Below the pieces are notes generated by a model. The model saw nothing but the letters and a program-made list of their open reading frames with translations. It ran no database searches and had not been told where the DNA came from. A stretch of DNA of 64,000 bases from Myotis daubentonii (Eukaryota; Chordata; Mammalia; Chiroptera; Vespertilionidae), in the NCBI RefSeq assembly GCF_963259705.1, contig NC_081842.1:67158787-67222786 (forward strand). Direction: 5' to 3'. Positions 11,318-22,188 of the stretch are shown here, piece after piece. The translations under genes and the position numbers were made by a program. Each line of letters starts with the position of its first letter. Positions within the stretch are counted from its first letter, which is position 1.

Positions 11318-11552
11318 TCAGTGATTTTCAACCAGGGATGGAGAAAATGTTTTGCCCTCAAGATGACATTTGGCAATGTCTGGAGACATTTGAGTTGTCA
11401 CAGGGAGGAAGTGTACTGCTGCATCCTAGTAGGTAGAGGTGAAGGATGCGGTTAAATGTTGAACTTCCTGCAATACATAGGACAGCTCCCAACAACAAAG
11501 AACTATCTGGCCTGTAATGTCAATTAATGTTGAGTTTGAGAAACCCTGGTCT
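11318..11552. repeat. Ancient hAT-Charlie-like MER element
   Basis: It runs from gtgattttcaaccagggatg through gacatttggcaatgtctgga to gagtttgagaaaccctgg, an old mammalian non-autonomous hAT layout with inverted ends. The exact subfamily is not certain. Confidence 0.65.
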
Positions 11553-11939
11553 TAGCAAAAGATGATCTCATCCTAATTCTGTAAGTAGGCTTAATGGATC
11601 TGTGGGTAAATATGTTCCTTTGCAGTGACTGGTTTACCAATAAGTGAACGATTCCCCGTAGGCCAGTAAAGTGAGAATAAGTTGCTTCTGAAAACATCCT
11701 TCCCTCTGGACATTGTCAAGTGAGGGTATAAATCTGATCCATCTTACCACCAGCCACTGAGAGCAAAGGAGAGCCAAGGAAATGGCAGGGAAAGGACAAG
11801 AGCCACCTGACTCAGTCAGTTCTGAAGCCCAACTTTCTGCTCAACTTCCAGGGAGAGGAGCTTCATATGGTTTAGGCATGTTTGAGATATATTTTCTTGT
11901 TACTTGCAGCCACATGAAACCTAATTGATGCACCTTTAT

Positions 11940-12031
11940 CCTTCCCTTCCCTTCCCTTCCCTTCCCTTCCCTTCCCTTCCCTTCCCTTCCCTTCCCTTCC
12001 CTTCCCTTCCCTTCCCTTCCCTTCCCTTCCT
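11940..12031. repeat. (CCTTC)n pentanucleotide array
   Basis: About 18 near-perfect tandem copies of ccttc, with minor interruption at the right end. The (GGAAG)n strand is the SIDT1 transcript strand and accounts for the Lys/Gly/Glu repeat ORF seen there. Confidence 0.97.
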
Positions 12032-12824
12032 TTTCTTTTCCTTTAGTCACTCATTAATTTCTGCTGCCATCTGAAGGGCACCTCTAGCTCTTAGCTTATT
12101 TTCAGGGCCTTCTTGATTTTGACAATCATCTGGCCCAAGTCCCAGCTCTGTTCACCTATGTCTCACTGTTCAGGAGAGTCTTCTGAACATGGTGTTCCTT
12201 TAACTATCATTGTAATAATAAAATGACTTCACTCATACAATAAAAATAACAGAGTATTCATTCACAGAGCACCGAATGGGATCCAACCAATCTGGCTTTC
12301 TAAGTTCAACCAGGCATAAAATAAGAGCAAAACCTGGGGAGCCCTGGCGAGAAAAAGCTGAAATCCAGAGAGAAGGCAAATTTACCTACACATTTTACGA
12401 ATAAAAGGGAAAGTAGTACTTAGCATTTTAATGACAGTAGAGCAGGTGTCCTTTCACAGTCTCTTATATTGGCTGTTGGATGTTATTTTAAAAAACTGCC
12501 TGGGTGGCTGGAAAAGTAGACATGCTGACAGTAAGGAAGACAAAAGTCAAAGGAAGGCAGGAGAAGCAGCAGGGGGGAAATGCCTGCTGGTGGTGTGTGG
12601 GGGAGGGGCTCAATTTGTGTCTTCCTAAGATTCCGTGGGTTCATTTAAGTGTTGAAAACACAAACTAAACATCTGCTGCTTGTGACTTAAAAATCAAGTC
12701 TCACTTATCCTTCCTTTCCCAAATGATCACTCTTTGCCAAATGGCATATGAGTACTGTGAAACTCATGCTGATTTAGGCTTTTCAAAAATGAGGACATGT
12801 ACAAAAGTACAAACTTCCAGTTAT

Positions 12825-13075
12825 AAAATAAGTAAGTCCTGAGATGTCATTAATGTATAGCATGGTGACTATAGTTAATAATCCTGTATTGTACATTTGA
12901 AAGTTTCTGAGAGAGTAGATCTTTAAAGTTCTCATCACAAGAAAAAAATGTGCATGTGTGGTAATGAGTGCTAAGTGAACTCATTATGGTGATCCTTTTA
13001 CACAACATACAAATATTGTATTTTTGTTGTATACCTGAAACTTATACAGTGTCATATATCTCAATTTAAAAAATG
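12825..13075 (+). repeat. L1M 3' end fragment
   Basis: It contains gactatagttaataatcctg, aaagttctcatcacaagaaa and ttgtatacctgaaacttata and ends ctcaatttaaaaaatgaag, the familiar 3' end of old L1M LINEs, in forward orientation. Confidence 0.65.
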
Positions 13076-13673
13076 AAGACATTTAATTTTTTAAAAGTTT
13101 TGATAAAAGGTACCAGGCAATTGAATTCCTTTGTTTAAATTCTCGGAGTAGAGGAAAGGGCATATTACAATGGTTGGATAATCAATTACTTTGGATTTCT
13201 TAGAGATATTATTCTTATGATATTTCTAGACTCAAATATTTCAGTTTTCTAGTTACTTGAACAAAAGAAACCAAACACCTTTATCTCAATTTGGGAAAAT
13301 TAAACTCTGAATTAGAATTAACAATACATTTTTAATATCTTTCATAAATCAACTCGGGGATAGGTATAAACAATTTATATCCTCAAAAAGATTTTACTTT
13401 TAAAAAGGATGCATGGCTGACAAATGGACTTGTGGATAATTACAAGGGACGCTCCAAGAAAAAGTTTTCAGTATGAGTTCCATATCTCAGTAATTATTGG
13501 TTCTCACTGAGCTCCATTTTCTGTAGAAAGGCTGCAGATTAGACTATTTTTTGGGTTAGGAACCAAGGGAGGGATTGGAAACTACAAAGGACATAAAGAC
13601 AAAAGGAGTACCAAATGGGAGTGTTACCATACACATAACATCAATTTGATTTGAAACCAGGGATTTTTCTTAC

Positions 13674-13717
13674 CATCATTGGAACCAAAGCTTCCATCAA
13701 TGGATTTTCTCTGAAAC
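13674..13717 (-). CDS. SIDT1: SIDT1 exon 10: start of cytoplasmic loop
   Basis: A 44-bp micro-exon with acceptor ctttttttgcag and donor gtaagaa. One base completes an Arg codon from exon 9, then FQRKSIDGSFGSND follows, and one base begins the Gly codon finished by exon 11. It lies immediately after the first membrane helix, and its basic FQRK fits the positive-inside rule. It is too short for ORF-based finding; it was located by searching for the residues that must link exons 9 and 11. Confidence 0.95.
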
Positions 13718-13982
13718 CTGCAAAAAAAGCACATGCACATGCTCCTAAGGCAGCGAAAAACTCAGCATTTTACCTGCGTCCTCTATAGACTTTATTGCAC
13801 ATTTGTCTGCCAGAATCTCTTAAAAATGGGCCTTTGGATGTGGAGAACTTGGGACTCTGATACATTGCTAGTAGGATTGTAAAATGGTGTAGCCACTTAG
13901 GAAAAGTTTGGCAGTTCCTCAAAAAGTTAAACATAGAGTTACTATATAATCCAGCTGTTCTATCCCTAGAGGTGCTTGGGAG

Positions 13983-14026
13983 CACGCGCACGCGCGCGCG
14001 CGCGCGCACACACACACACACACACA
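13983..14026. repeat. (CG)n(CA)n alternating tract
   Basis: About 44 bp of nearly uninterrupted purine-pyrimidine alternation: cgcgcg-rich on the left and cacaca on the right. CpG repeats this dense are rare in mammalian DNA. The tract lies 266 bp upstream of exon 10 on the transcript. Confidence 0.97.
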
Positions 14027-14035
14027 TTCATTAAT

Positions 14036-14463
14036 TTATTTTCAGATTCGTTTATTTTCAGATAACTAACATACCATAAAATGCATACACCCTTTAATAT
14101 ATACAATTCAATGAGTTTTAGTATGTTCACAAAGTTGTGCAACTATCACTATTACCTAATTCGAGAACATTTTCATCATCCCCCCGAAGAAATCTCAAAT
14201 CTATTAGCAGTCACTCCCTATTCCCCTTCCTCCCAGCTCCTGGCAACCATTAATCTACTGTCTGTCTCTATAAATCTGCCTATTCTGGACATTTCTTATA
14301 AATGAAATATACTATATGTAGTCTTTCTTGACTGGCTTTTTTCACTTAATGTTTTCAAGGTTCATCTATATGACATCTGAATCAATACTTCAGTCATTTT
14401 ATGGCTAATAATCCATTGTATGGATATATCACATTTATTGGTTTATACTTGGTGGACATTTTG
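14036..14463 (-). repeat. L1M ORF2/3' end fragment
   Basis: Reverse-oriented old L1 sequence: agtcactccctattccccttc, tctgtctctataaatctgcc, ggacatttcttataaatgaa and ggttgtttcaact. The younger L1 at 14480 interrupts it. Confidence 0.7.
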
Positions 14464-14479
14464 GTTGTTTCAACTTTTT

Positions 14480-16067
14480 TTTTTAATTGCTTAAAGTATT
14501 ACAAAGAGTATTACATATGTGTCCTTCCCCCCCCCCCACCCCGCTCTTGACAATCCCCTGGCCTCCCCTACCCCCCAGTGTCTTATGTCCATTGGTTATG
14601 CTTATATGAATGCATACAAGTCCTTCAGTTGATCTCTTACCCCCCTCCCTCCTGCCCCCCAACCCTCCCTGTCCTTCCCGCTACAGTTTGACAATCTGTT
14701 TGAGGCAGCTCTGCCTCTGTATCTATTATTGTTCAAAAGTTTATAATGGTCTCTATTATCCATGAATGAGTGACATCATGTGATATTTTCCTTCATTGAC
14801 TGGCTTATTTCACTTAGCATAATGCTCTCCAGTTCCATCCATGACGTTGCAAATGGTAAGAGTTCCTTCCTTTTTAGAGCAGCATAGTATTCCATCATGT
14901 AGATGTACCACAGTTTTCTAATCCATTCATCTACTGATGGGCACTTAGGCTGTTTCCAGATCTTAGCTATGGTGAATTGTGCTGCTATGAACATAGGGGT
15001 GCATATATCCTTTCTGATTGGTGTTTCTGGTTTCTTGGGATATATTCCTAGAAGTGGGATCACAGGGTCAAATGGGAGTTCCATTTTCAGTTTTTTGAGG
15101 AAATTCCATACTGTCTTCCATAGTGGCTGCACCAGTCTGCATTCCCACCAGCAGTGCACGAGTGTTCCTTTTTCTCCACATCCTCTCCAGCACTTGTCGT
15201 TTGTTGATTTGTTGATGATAGCCAGTCTGACAGGTGTGAGATGGTACCTCATTGTTGTTTTGATTTGCATCTCTTGGATGATTAGTGACTTTGAGCATGT
15301 TTTCATATGTCTCTTGGTTTTCTGAATGTCCTCTTTTGAAAGGTGTCTATTTAGATCCTTTGCCCATTTTTTGATTGGATTGTTTATCTTCCTTTTGTTA
15401 AGTTGTATGAGTCCCCTATAAATTTTGGAGATTAGGCCCTTATCAGATATCTCATGTGGCTGCAAGTGAGACATCTGCAAATATGTTTTCCCATGCAGTG
15501 GGTTTTCTTGTTGTTTTGTTGATGGTTTCTTTTGCTGTGCTGAAGCTTTTTATTTTGATGTAGTCCCATTTGTTCATTTTCTCTTTAGTTTCAAGTGCCC
15601 TAGGCGCTGTATCAATGAAGAAATTGCTTCGGCATATGTCTGAGATTTTGTTGCCTTTGGATTCTTCTAGAATTTTTATGGTTTCCTGTCGTACATTTAA
15701 GTCCTTTATCCATTTTGAGTTTATTTTTGTGTACGGTGTAAGTTGGTGGTCTAGTTTCATTTTCTTGCATGTATCTGTCCAATTTTCCCAACACCATTTA
15801 TTGAAGAGACTGTCTTGGCTCCATTGTATGTTCTTGCCTCCTTTGTCAAATATTAATTGAGCATATTGGTTCAGGCCGATTTCTGGGCTCTCTATTCTAT
15901 TCCATTGATCTATATGTCTGTTCTTGTGCCAGTACCAGGCAGTTTTGAGAACAGTGGCTTTGTAATACAGCTTGATATCTGGTATTGAGATCCCACCTAC
16001 TTTGTTCTTTCTCAGGACTGCTGCAGCTATTCGGGGTCTTTTTTTATTCCAGATGAATTTTTGGAGA
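14480..16067 (-). mobile_element. 5'-truncated L1 (ORF2 C-terminus + 3' UTR)
   Basis: A 1588-bp L1 in reverse orientation with a perfect 16-bp target duplication gttgtttcaacttttt at 14464-14479 and 16068-16083. It encodes the ORF2p C-terminal part in two overlapping frames (about 16126-15452 and 15480-14776), so one frameshift separates them near 15460. Recognisable residues include [23 protein letters not shown]-like tail residues and the Cys-rich [16 protein letters not shown]. The 3' UTR is G-rich on the element strand. It is 5'-truncated and dead, but relatively young. Confidence 0.93.
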
Positions 16068-16186
16068 GTTGTTTCAACTTTTTGACTCATGGCCCCTTCC
16101 TTTGTCTTTAGAGTGTATGACTCCAACCCCTGCTTCCATTATCACATCTCCTCCTTCTGCCTTTGACCCTCTTGTCTCCCTTTTAT

Positions 16187-16415
16187 TTATTTATTATTTT
16201 TAAAAAATATATTTTATTGATTTTTTACAGAGAGGAAGGGAGAGGGATAGAGAGTTAGAAACATCGATGAGAGAGAAACATCGATCAGCTGCCTCCTACC
16301 CACTTCCTACTGGGGATGTGCCTGCAACCAAGGTACATGCCCTTGACCGGAATTGAACCTGGGACCCTTCAGTCAGCAGGCCGAGGCTCTATCCACTGAG
16401 CCAAACCGGTTAGGG
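16187..16415 (-). mobile_element. Ves SINE
   Basis: Reverse-oriented, with perfect 16-bp target duplication cttgtctcccttttat at 16171-16186 and 16416-16431. The catcgatgagagagaaa block is duplicated inside, a subfamily variant. Confidence 0.96.
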
Positions 16416-16849
16416 CTTGTCTCCCTTTTATATAAGGGCCCTTGTTATTACATTATACCCATGTGGATAATCTGGGATAATCTTCATAACGTTATCACAT
16501 CTGCAAAATGTCTTTTGTCCTGTAAAGTAACGTATTCACAGGTTCTGTATATTGGCATGTGGACATCTTTTGGGGGCCATTATTCTACCTACTATCCCAT
16601 TTTAACAATATTAAGTCTTCCAACCCATGAATATGGGACATCTTTCCATTTATTTAAGTCCTCTTAAATTTCTTCAAGGATGTTTTGTAGTTTTAATTAG
16701 TTAAATTTGTTATTAAGTATTTTATTATTTCAATGCTATTGTAAATGGAATTTTTTTCTTAATTTCATGTTTAAATTGTAAATTGCTAGCGTATAGAAAT
16801 CCAATTGATTTCTGTACACTGAACTTGTATCTTGTAATATCAGTCAACG

Positions 16850-16990
16850 CAGGGCTTCTTTTTGGAGGTGATGAAAATTAGATAGTGGTGGTGGTTGTGC
16901 AACTGTGAATACACTAAAAACCACTGAATTGTATACTGTAAAAGGGTGAACTTTATGTTCTGTGAATTATATCTCAATAGCTATTATATA
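16850..16990 (+). repeat. L1M 3' end fragment
   Basis: ttgtgcaactgtgaatacac, cactgaattgtatactgtaa and attatatctcaatagct form a known old L1 3' terminus. Confidence 0.6.
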
Positions 16991-17224
16991 AAACCTATGT
17001 ATACCATTTGAGAATGTCTACCAAAAATTTAAATGTGAATTACACTCTTCCTCAAAGTGAGCCTCCCTTTTGAATATGAGGCTGGAGTGGAGGAGGAGGA
17101 AAGTTGGGGCTAGATGCACCTGTACTTTGCTATCTGCTCTTGTTTTCTTCCAGACGGGGACTCCAGAAGTGGCACACTCCTGATCCTGGTAATTTGGTGG
17201 AGGAACTTCTCTTCATATCTCTTT

Positions 17225-17605
17225 TTTCTCTAGATACAGCAAATTCATCCCTGCCTCAGGGCTTTTGCTCTTGTTCTCTGCCTGGGCCACTCTCTTCCCA
17301 GATCCTCCCATCGCTGGCTCCTTTCTGCTATTCTGTCTTGGTTCTGAGAGGTCTTCCTTGCTGAATTAATTAAATCTAAAGTAGCTTCCCCAATGCAATC
17401 ATTCTCTATCACTCCAGAATCTTTACTCTTCTCTCTCTAGCTGAAATTGTTTTATTAACTGCTTCCTTGCTTATATGTTTTTCCCGGTACCGTGTAAGTT
17501 CTATTAGAGCAGGACCCTAGCTTGTCTTGTTCATCACTGTATCTTTCACCTCTAGGACAGGCCCTGCCACATACGAAATGATAACTAAATACTTGTTGAA
17601 TGAAA
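17225..17605 (+). repeat. L2 3' end
   Basis: ctgcctcagggcttttgctc, ttcccagatcctcccatcgc and the terminus agtgaatacttgttgaatga-like sequence are typical of the ancient L2 LINE 3' end. It is diverged. Confidence 0.65.
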
Positions 17606-18590
17606 AAGGCATATCATTAAGGAGAGCAGTTACAATTTTGGCCTGTTTAGCTGGCAAATAAGGCTCTATTGAAGTCCCCTTTAAAAACAATTTTAGTGAT
17701 ATTAACTGGCAAACAATTACATATTTGGCCTCATTAAAGATGATGTGTTTGGATTGTGTGTTTGTATTAACAGGCTTTACCCACACTTGCTCTAGGTTTC
17801 GGAGCTGATAAAATTTTTCATTAGAGGAGTTCAATGATTTACAAAGCCCGAGTGAGGCAGGCAGTATCCAGTGAGAAAAGGCAAAAATGGTAAATGAGAA
17901 CTATGCTAGACATTGAAAATGGCTACACCTCATCTTTTATCCAGCTCCTTCAATCAAAAGTGGGTCCGTATCTTCACGTCTTAAATCTGGACTGGCCTCA
18001 TGACTTGTTTTGACCCACAGAATGAGGGGGAAGTAATACCATTTCTCAGCCTTGTCTTCAGGAGGCCTCCCACTCTTCTGTTATCTCTCCTGGAGATACA
18101 ATAAGCCAGGGCTAGTCTGTGGGAGCGTGGGAGGCACAGCACTGCTGAGGGCAGTCCAGAAGAGCCAGCTCCTAGACGGCCTAGCAGCTGGTTGCATTCT
18201 ATGACCACATCCAGCTGAGATCCCAGCCCAGTCCAGCTGACCCACAGATTTTGAGTAAACTTAAGTATTTATTGATGTATGCCACTGACGTTTTTATGGT
18301 TGATTTTTACGCAGCATTATTGTGGCAATAGATAACTAATACAAGTATCCAGAGAAGGACGAGCACCCAGAATTGAGCAGTTTGAACTCAATGTCTGGCA
18401 GGGTGGTTGAGAGGAACAAATAAGAGAATAGGTATGCAGTGCCTGGGCCAGGACCTGCACATTCATTGTGGGGGCTCCAAAAATATTGAATAGATTGGGT
18501 CTGGAGAAAGGGAGGAAAATGGTGTTTAGTCATGTGTTCAAGAGAATATAACATAAAAACACTTTGAGGGCAGGGACATAATCTCTAACC

Positions 18591-18813
18591 CAGCGGTTCT
18601 CAACCTGTGGGTCGCGACCCCATTGGGGGTCGAACGACCTTTTCACGGGGGTCGCCTAAGACCATCAGAATACACATATATAATTACATATTGTTTTTGT
18701 GATTAATCACTATACTTTAATTATGTTCAATTTGTAACAATGAAATTGGGGGTCACCACAACATGAGGAACTATGTTAAAGGGTCGCGGCATTAGGAAGG
18801 TTGAGAACCACTG
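18591..18813 (+). mobile_element. SPIN-like non-autonomous hAT transposon
   Basis: A 223-bp element with ends cagcggttctcaacct and aggttgagaaccactg and a perfect 8-bp target duplication ctctaacc at 18583-18590 and 18814-18821. The sequence gtgggtcgcgacccc matches my memory of SPIN or a closely related hAT family spread horizontally among tetrapods. No transposase is present. Confidence 0.85.
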
Positions 18814-19439
18814 CTCTAACCAGTGTTTCCATCCTAATCTCATAGCAGGTACTGAAAACCTCACATGTATTAATAATGGGGGGCAGGGGACTCATTTGGG
18901 TTTTGTAGAAAACTGTTATTTCTGCTTAGTTCAATGATGGAAGAGTTGTATTAGCATTTTCCCTCAGTCTATTCCCCTATTTAGAATGCCAACTAGTTCT
19001 TATGTCTTCAGATTTCTATTTTCAGTTTGTCTATATTTGGAAAGAATCTCTGCTCATGCATTGACTGTAGCAAAGTAATCTGACAGCTTGAGGTTTCAAC
19101 AGAGCCTTATAGCACAACTTTGAAAAACTGTGCTCACTTCAGTAGGTTGAATAACAACTGTAGAGAGATTGATATCCAGCTATTAACTTAATTTTTTGTC
19201 GGTGTGTTGACTATGCATGTTAACTAACTAAAGAGGAGAAATCCTATCTCCTCAAATCTAAAACATCAAGAGTAGAGACAGTCTTCCTAAGAGAAGCAGA
19301 AGAGCCGAACCTCTTATTCCATGACATTGAAGCTCATCTGAGTCAAAACTGGAAGCTTTTTGGACCTTTTTCCCAAGTGAATCCATTCTAGGGCTGCCCT
19401 CCCTCACATGCCCTGACCACTCTACACCCATTTTGACCA

Positions 19440-19665
19440 GGCTGCTTAAGAGCTAAGGCTCTAGAGTCCGGCTGTCTGGTTTCAAACATTTACTGGCTGT
19501 GAATTCTTGGTCAAATTGCTTCATCTCTCTATGCCTCAATTTCCTTCACGATCAAATGGTGATAATACTAGTACCCATTGCTGTGGATCATTAGACAAGA
19601 TCATCTGCTTAGAGAGTTTGGCACAGAGCAGGTACTTGTTAAATGTTAATGATTGTAATCTGAAA
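19440..19665 (+). repeat. MIR ancient SINE
   Basis: tgtctggtttcaaacattta, ttcatctctctatgcctcaa and agcaggtacttgttaaatgt follow the MIR consensus layout. Confidence 0.75.
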
Positions 19666-19739
19666 TTAATTGAACTGATAATTAATGTATGTACTTTTAG
19701 GTATAATATTTGCCTGTAGACTGGAATCTTTGCTTTTAA

Positions 19740-20830
19740 CTTTTTATTTGAAAATAACTTCAAATTTATGGAGACCTTCTTATAAGAATATAACAGTCAC
19801 ATACCATTTACCTAGATTCACTTACTGTTAGTATATTATTCCATTTGCTTTATCAGTTGTCTCTTTCTGTCTATATGTACAAATTGATATATATATACAT
19901 ATATATGTATATATACATATATATATGTATATATATATATATATATATACACACCCACTCATTTTTTCAGAACCATTTGAAAGTAAATTACATATCATGA
20001 ACTTTTAGGCTTAAATAGAATAAAGATATTCTCTTATATAACCACAGTATAGTTGTCAAATTCAGCAAATTTAACATTAATATTAGACTCTAATCTACTG
20101 TCTGTATTAAAATTTTATCAGTTGACCTAATAATGTCCTTTATAGCTTATTTTTCTTCTGGTAATAGATCCAGTCTGAGGTCAGGTATTGTCTTTAGTTG
20201 TCATATCTCCTTAATTTTCTTCAACCTGGAACATTTTCATTGCCTTTCTTTGTCTTTTATGACAAATTTTAATAAAATGACTGTCATTTTTAGTTTAATT
20301 TTTCCTTATGGTTATATTAAAAATATGCATCTCTGGCTGGAACACTATATAAGTGATGTTGTGTCCTTCTCAGAGTGTCACATCTGGGGGCACATGATGT
20401 TTATCTTTTCCTCAGTCATAATACTTTTGATCACCCAGTCAATTATTGTCTGATTTCTTCACTGTGTGGTTCCTATTTCCCCCCTTACAACTACTAAGCA
20501 GTTTGTGGGAATACACTTAAAGACCATGAAAATATCTTGATCCTCATCAGATTTTTCTCCTAGTTTTAGTACCCATTGATGATTCTTAACCTGATCTGTG
20601 CAAAACAATGATTTTCTAATTCCAGCACTCTCTCCATATTTATGTCAGCTTTTGGTGTTGTGCTGTAGGCAAGTGTCCTCCTTAACACTGTCAGTATTTG
20701 TTAATAACTCCTTTCCCTAATGTGTACCAGTTTTAGTAACTATGTTAAATTTATTGGATATATATCTGCAGGTATCTAGGTTGTTCCTTCCTCCCCTCTT
20801 TTCTTTATCAATTATGGATTCATGAATTTC
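19740..20830 (-). repeat. Old LINE-like AT-rich sequence
   Basis: Phrases such as catttacctagattcactta, tcagttgacctaataatgtc and catctgggggcacatgatgt resemble reverse-oriented L1ME 3' UTR. The match is from memory and the boundaries are approximate. Confidence 0.4.
19880..19958. repeat. (TA)n/(TATG)n microsatellite
   Basis: AT alternation with regular acat and gtat interruptions; self-complementary and cruciform-prone. Confidence 0.9.
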
Positions 20831-21419
20831 TATTTTTTGCAATGATTTATAATTAATTATTCTCCTTAATTGTTTTGGTGCTGAGATGGTTCCAGATATG
20901 ACCAGTGATAATCCCAGGGTTTTCGACGTCAGTTTATTAACTGAAAACCTTCATAAAGGTCACAAAAAGCAGTATTTTTGAGTCAGAGATAGGCCTGCAT
21001 CACTGAGATGATTGTATCACTGTCTGAGCCATGAGGTTTTTTTACAGATGGGAGCTTGCCCAATAATCTGAAAACTCTACGCTAGCTTTGTTTTCTTTAC
21101 ACGTTCGAGAGGAGAGAGAACATTTGTTTAATATAAACCTCCTGCCATGCTTTCGTAGTTGTTTCACAGAGACCGCAACTATGGAATTCTCAAGGTTCAG
21201 GCCTGCTGAGGAGGCAAGGAGAGACAAGCTCATTTTACTGGGAGCTCCAAACTCTCAGAAAGGGCATTTCCTTGGTCAGGTTATAGCCTAATTATCTCCC
21301 TTTTTTCTCTCTCTTAAGGGACATTTTACTGGAAAATTGATGCTACAACAGTAAGAATGTAGTATCAAAGTATATTACTCCTGCTATTAATAACTAATTC
21401 CTGCTAAAATTACTCCTGC

Positions 21420-21625
21420 TAAAATAACTAACATTTTACCAGCACTTATTCCATTCAGAACATTGACGTAAACCTGCAGTTATATTATTCTATGAAGTAA
21501 ATTATTATCTCATTTTACAGATGAGGAAACTGAAATACAGAGAAGTTAAGTAACTTGCCCAAGGTCACACAATTAAGGGGTGAGTCAATATGGTTCTAAA
21601 GCCTAATGCTCCAATTACTAAGCAG
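21420..21625 (-). repeat. MIR ancient SINE
   Basis: Reverse MIR: ctcattttacagatgaggaa, agttaagtaacttgcccaag and gtcacacaatta. It ends about 44 bp downstream of the exon 9 donor. Confidence 0.8.
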
Positions 21626-21668
21626 AGACTGGCAACGGGATTAACATTTCTTGAAACTCTTGACCTAC

Positions 21669-21762
21669 CGGATATAATGAACGAACGCTATCAGCAGGCA
21701 TCCCAAATAGAAGGAGAAGAAGATGAGGAAGCTGAGAAGAATGGATTTCACAAAAACGGATT
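21669..21762 (-). CDS. SIDT1: SIDT1 exon 9: first transmembrane helix
   Basis: The 94-bp exon has acceptor ctctttcctcag and donor gtaggt. Two bases complete a Glu codon from exon 8, 30 codons follow, and two bases begin the Arg finished in exon 10. The hydrophobic core ILLSFLIFFSFYLGCLLIAF then VHYI is the first membrane helix after the extracellular domain. Exon 8 supplies the extracellular stalk and exon 10 the basic cytoplasmic flank. Confidence 0.96.
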
Positions 21763-22116
21763 CTGAGGAAAGAGAAACAGCTTTAGTCAGGAGAAAAGAG
21801 GACCATGCGTGGGACAGACAGATTCAAAGGCCTGTCGTACTCATGCTTAAGTCCTGAGATGCCTCCAGTTAAAGCAGCAAAGCTACTGAAGGTCACCCAG
21901 ACATTCTCCACAAACGGCTGCCTGTGTACAGTTCATAATGAGTTCCCTTTCCTTTTAGTAGGGATTTAACAAAATGCTCTGATTCCCTCTTCTATCTCTA
22001 AGGTAAACGTTAGTTTTCTTATTATGTTTCTCTGGAAGGATGACGTTAGCATTGCATTATATGATCGACTGCCTGACATAGGAATCTGTCCACTGAACCC
22101 TAGAGCCAATTCTGAC
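21763..22116 (-). other. SIDT1: SIDT1 intron 8
   Basis: The shortest intron in the window, 354 bp, GT-AG. I recognise no repeat in it. Confidence 0.85.
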
Positions 22117-22188
22117 CTTTAATGGAAGGAACAATGGTCACTTTAAGGTTCTTTGTTCGTTGTAGATTCCAGGTCTGGTTCTTCTTTT
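22117..22188 (-). CDS. SIDT1: SIDT1 exon 8: end of extracellular domain
   Basis: The 72-bp exon has donor gtcaga and an acceptor preceded by a run of T (ttttttttaccag). Two bases complete a Glu codon, 23 codons follow (KKNQTWNLQRTKNLKVTIVP then SIK), and one base begins the next Glu. NQT is an N-glycosylation sequon. The Lys/Arg-rich strand ending TIVPSIK leads into the first helix. Confidence 0.95.

Larger units (their letters stand above)
4617..13673 (-). other. SIDT1: SIDT1 intron 10
   Basis: GT-AG intron of 9057 bp. It holds a hAT element split by a Helitron pair (4747-6135), an unexplained CpG-bearing block (6511-6690), trinucleotide-rich sequence (about 7488-7620), a MIR, a Helitron (9959-10441), a Ves SINE, another old hAT, a (CCTTC)n array and an L1M end. 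The stretches 8200-9950, 10450-10860, 12060-12820 and 13080-13670 hold nothing I recognise. Confidence 0.85.
13718..21668 (-). other. SIDT1: SIDT1 intron 9
   Basis: GT-AG intron of 7951 bp. It holds a CG/CA tract, an L1M piece, a 5'-truncated L1 with target duplication, a Ves SINE, L2, a SPIN-like hAT, MIRs, an AT-rich microsatellite and old LINE-like AT-rich sequence. In 18825-19435 and 20840-21410 I recognise nothing. Confidence 0.85.

Noticed and set aside
11841..12050. Lys/Gly/Glu repeat ORF
   Set aside because: Translation of the (CCTTC)n array.
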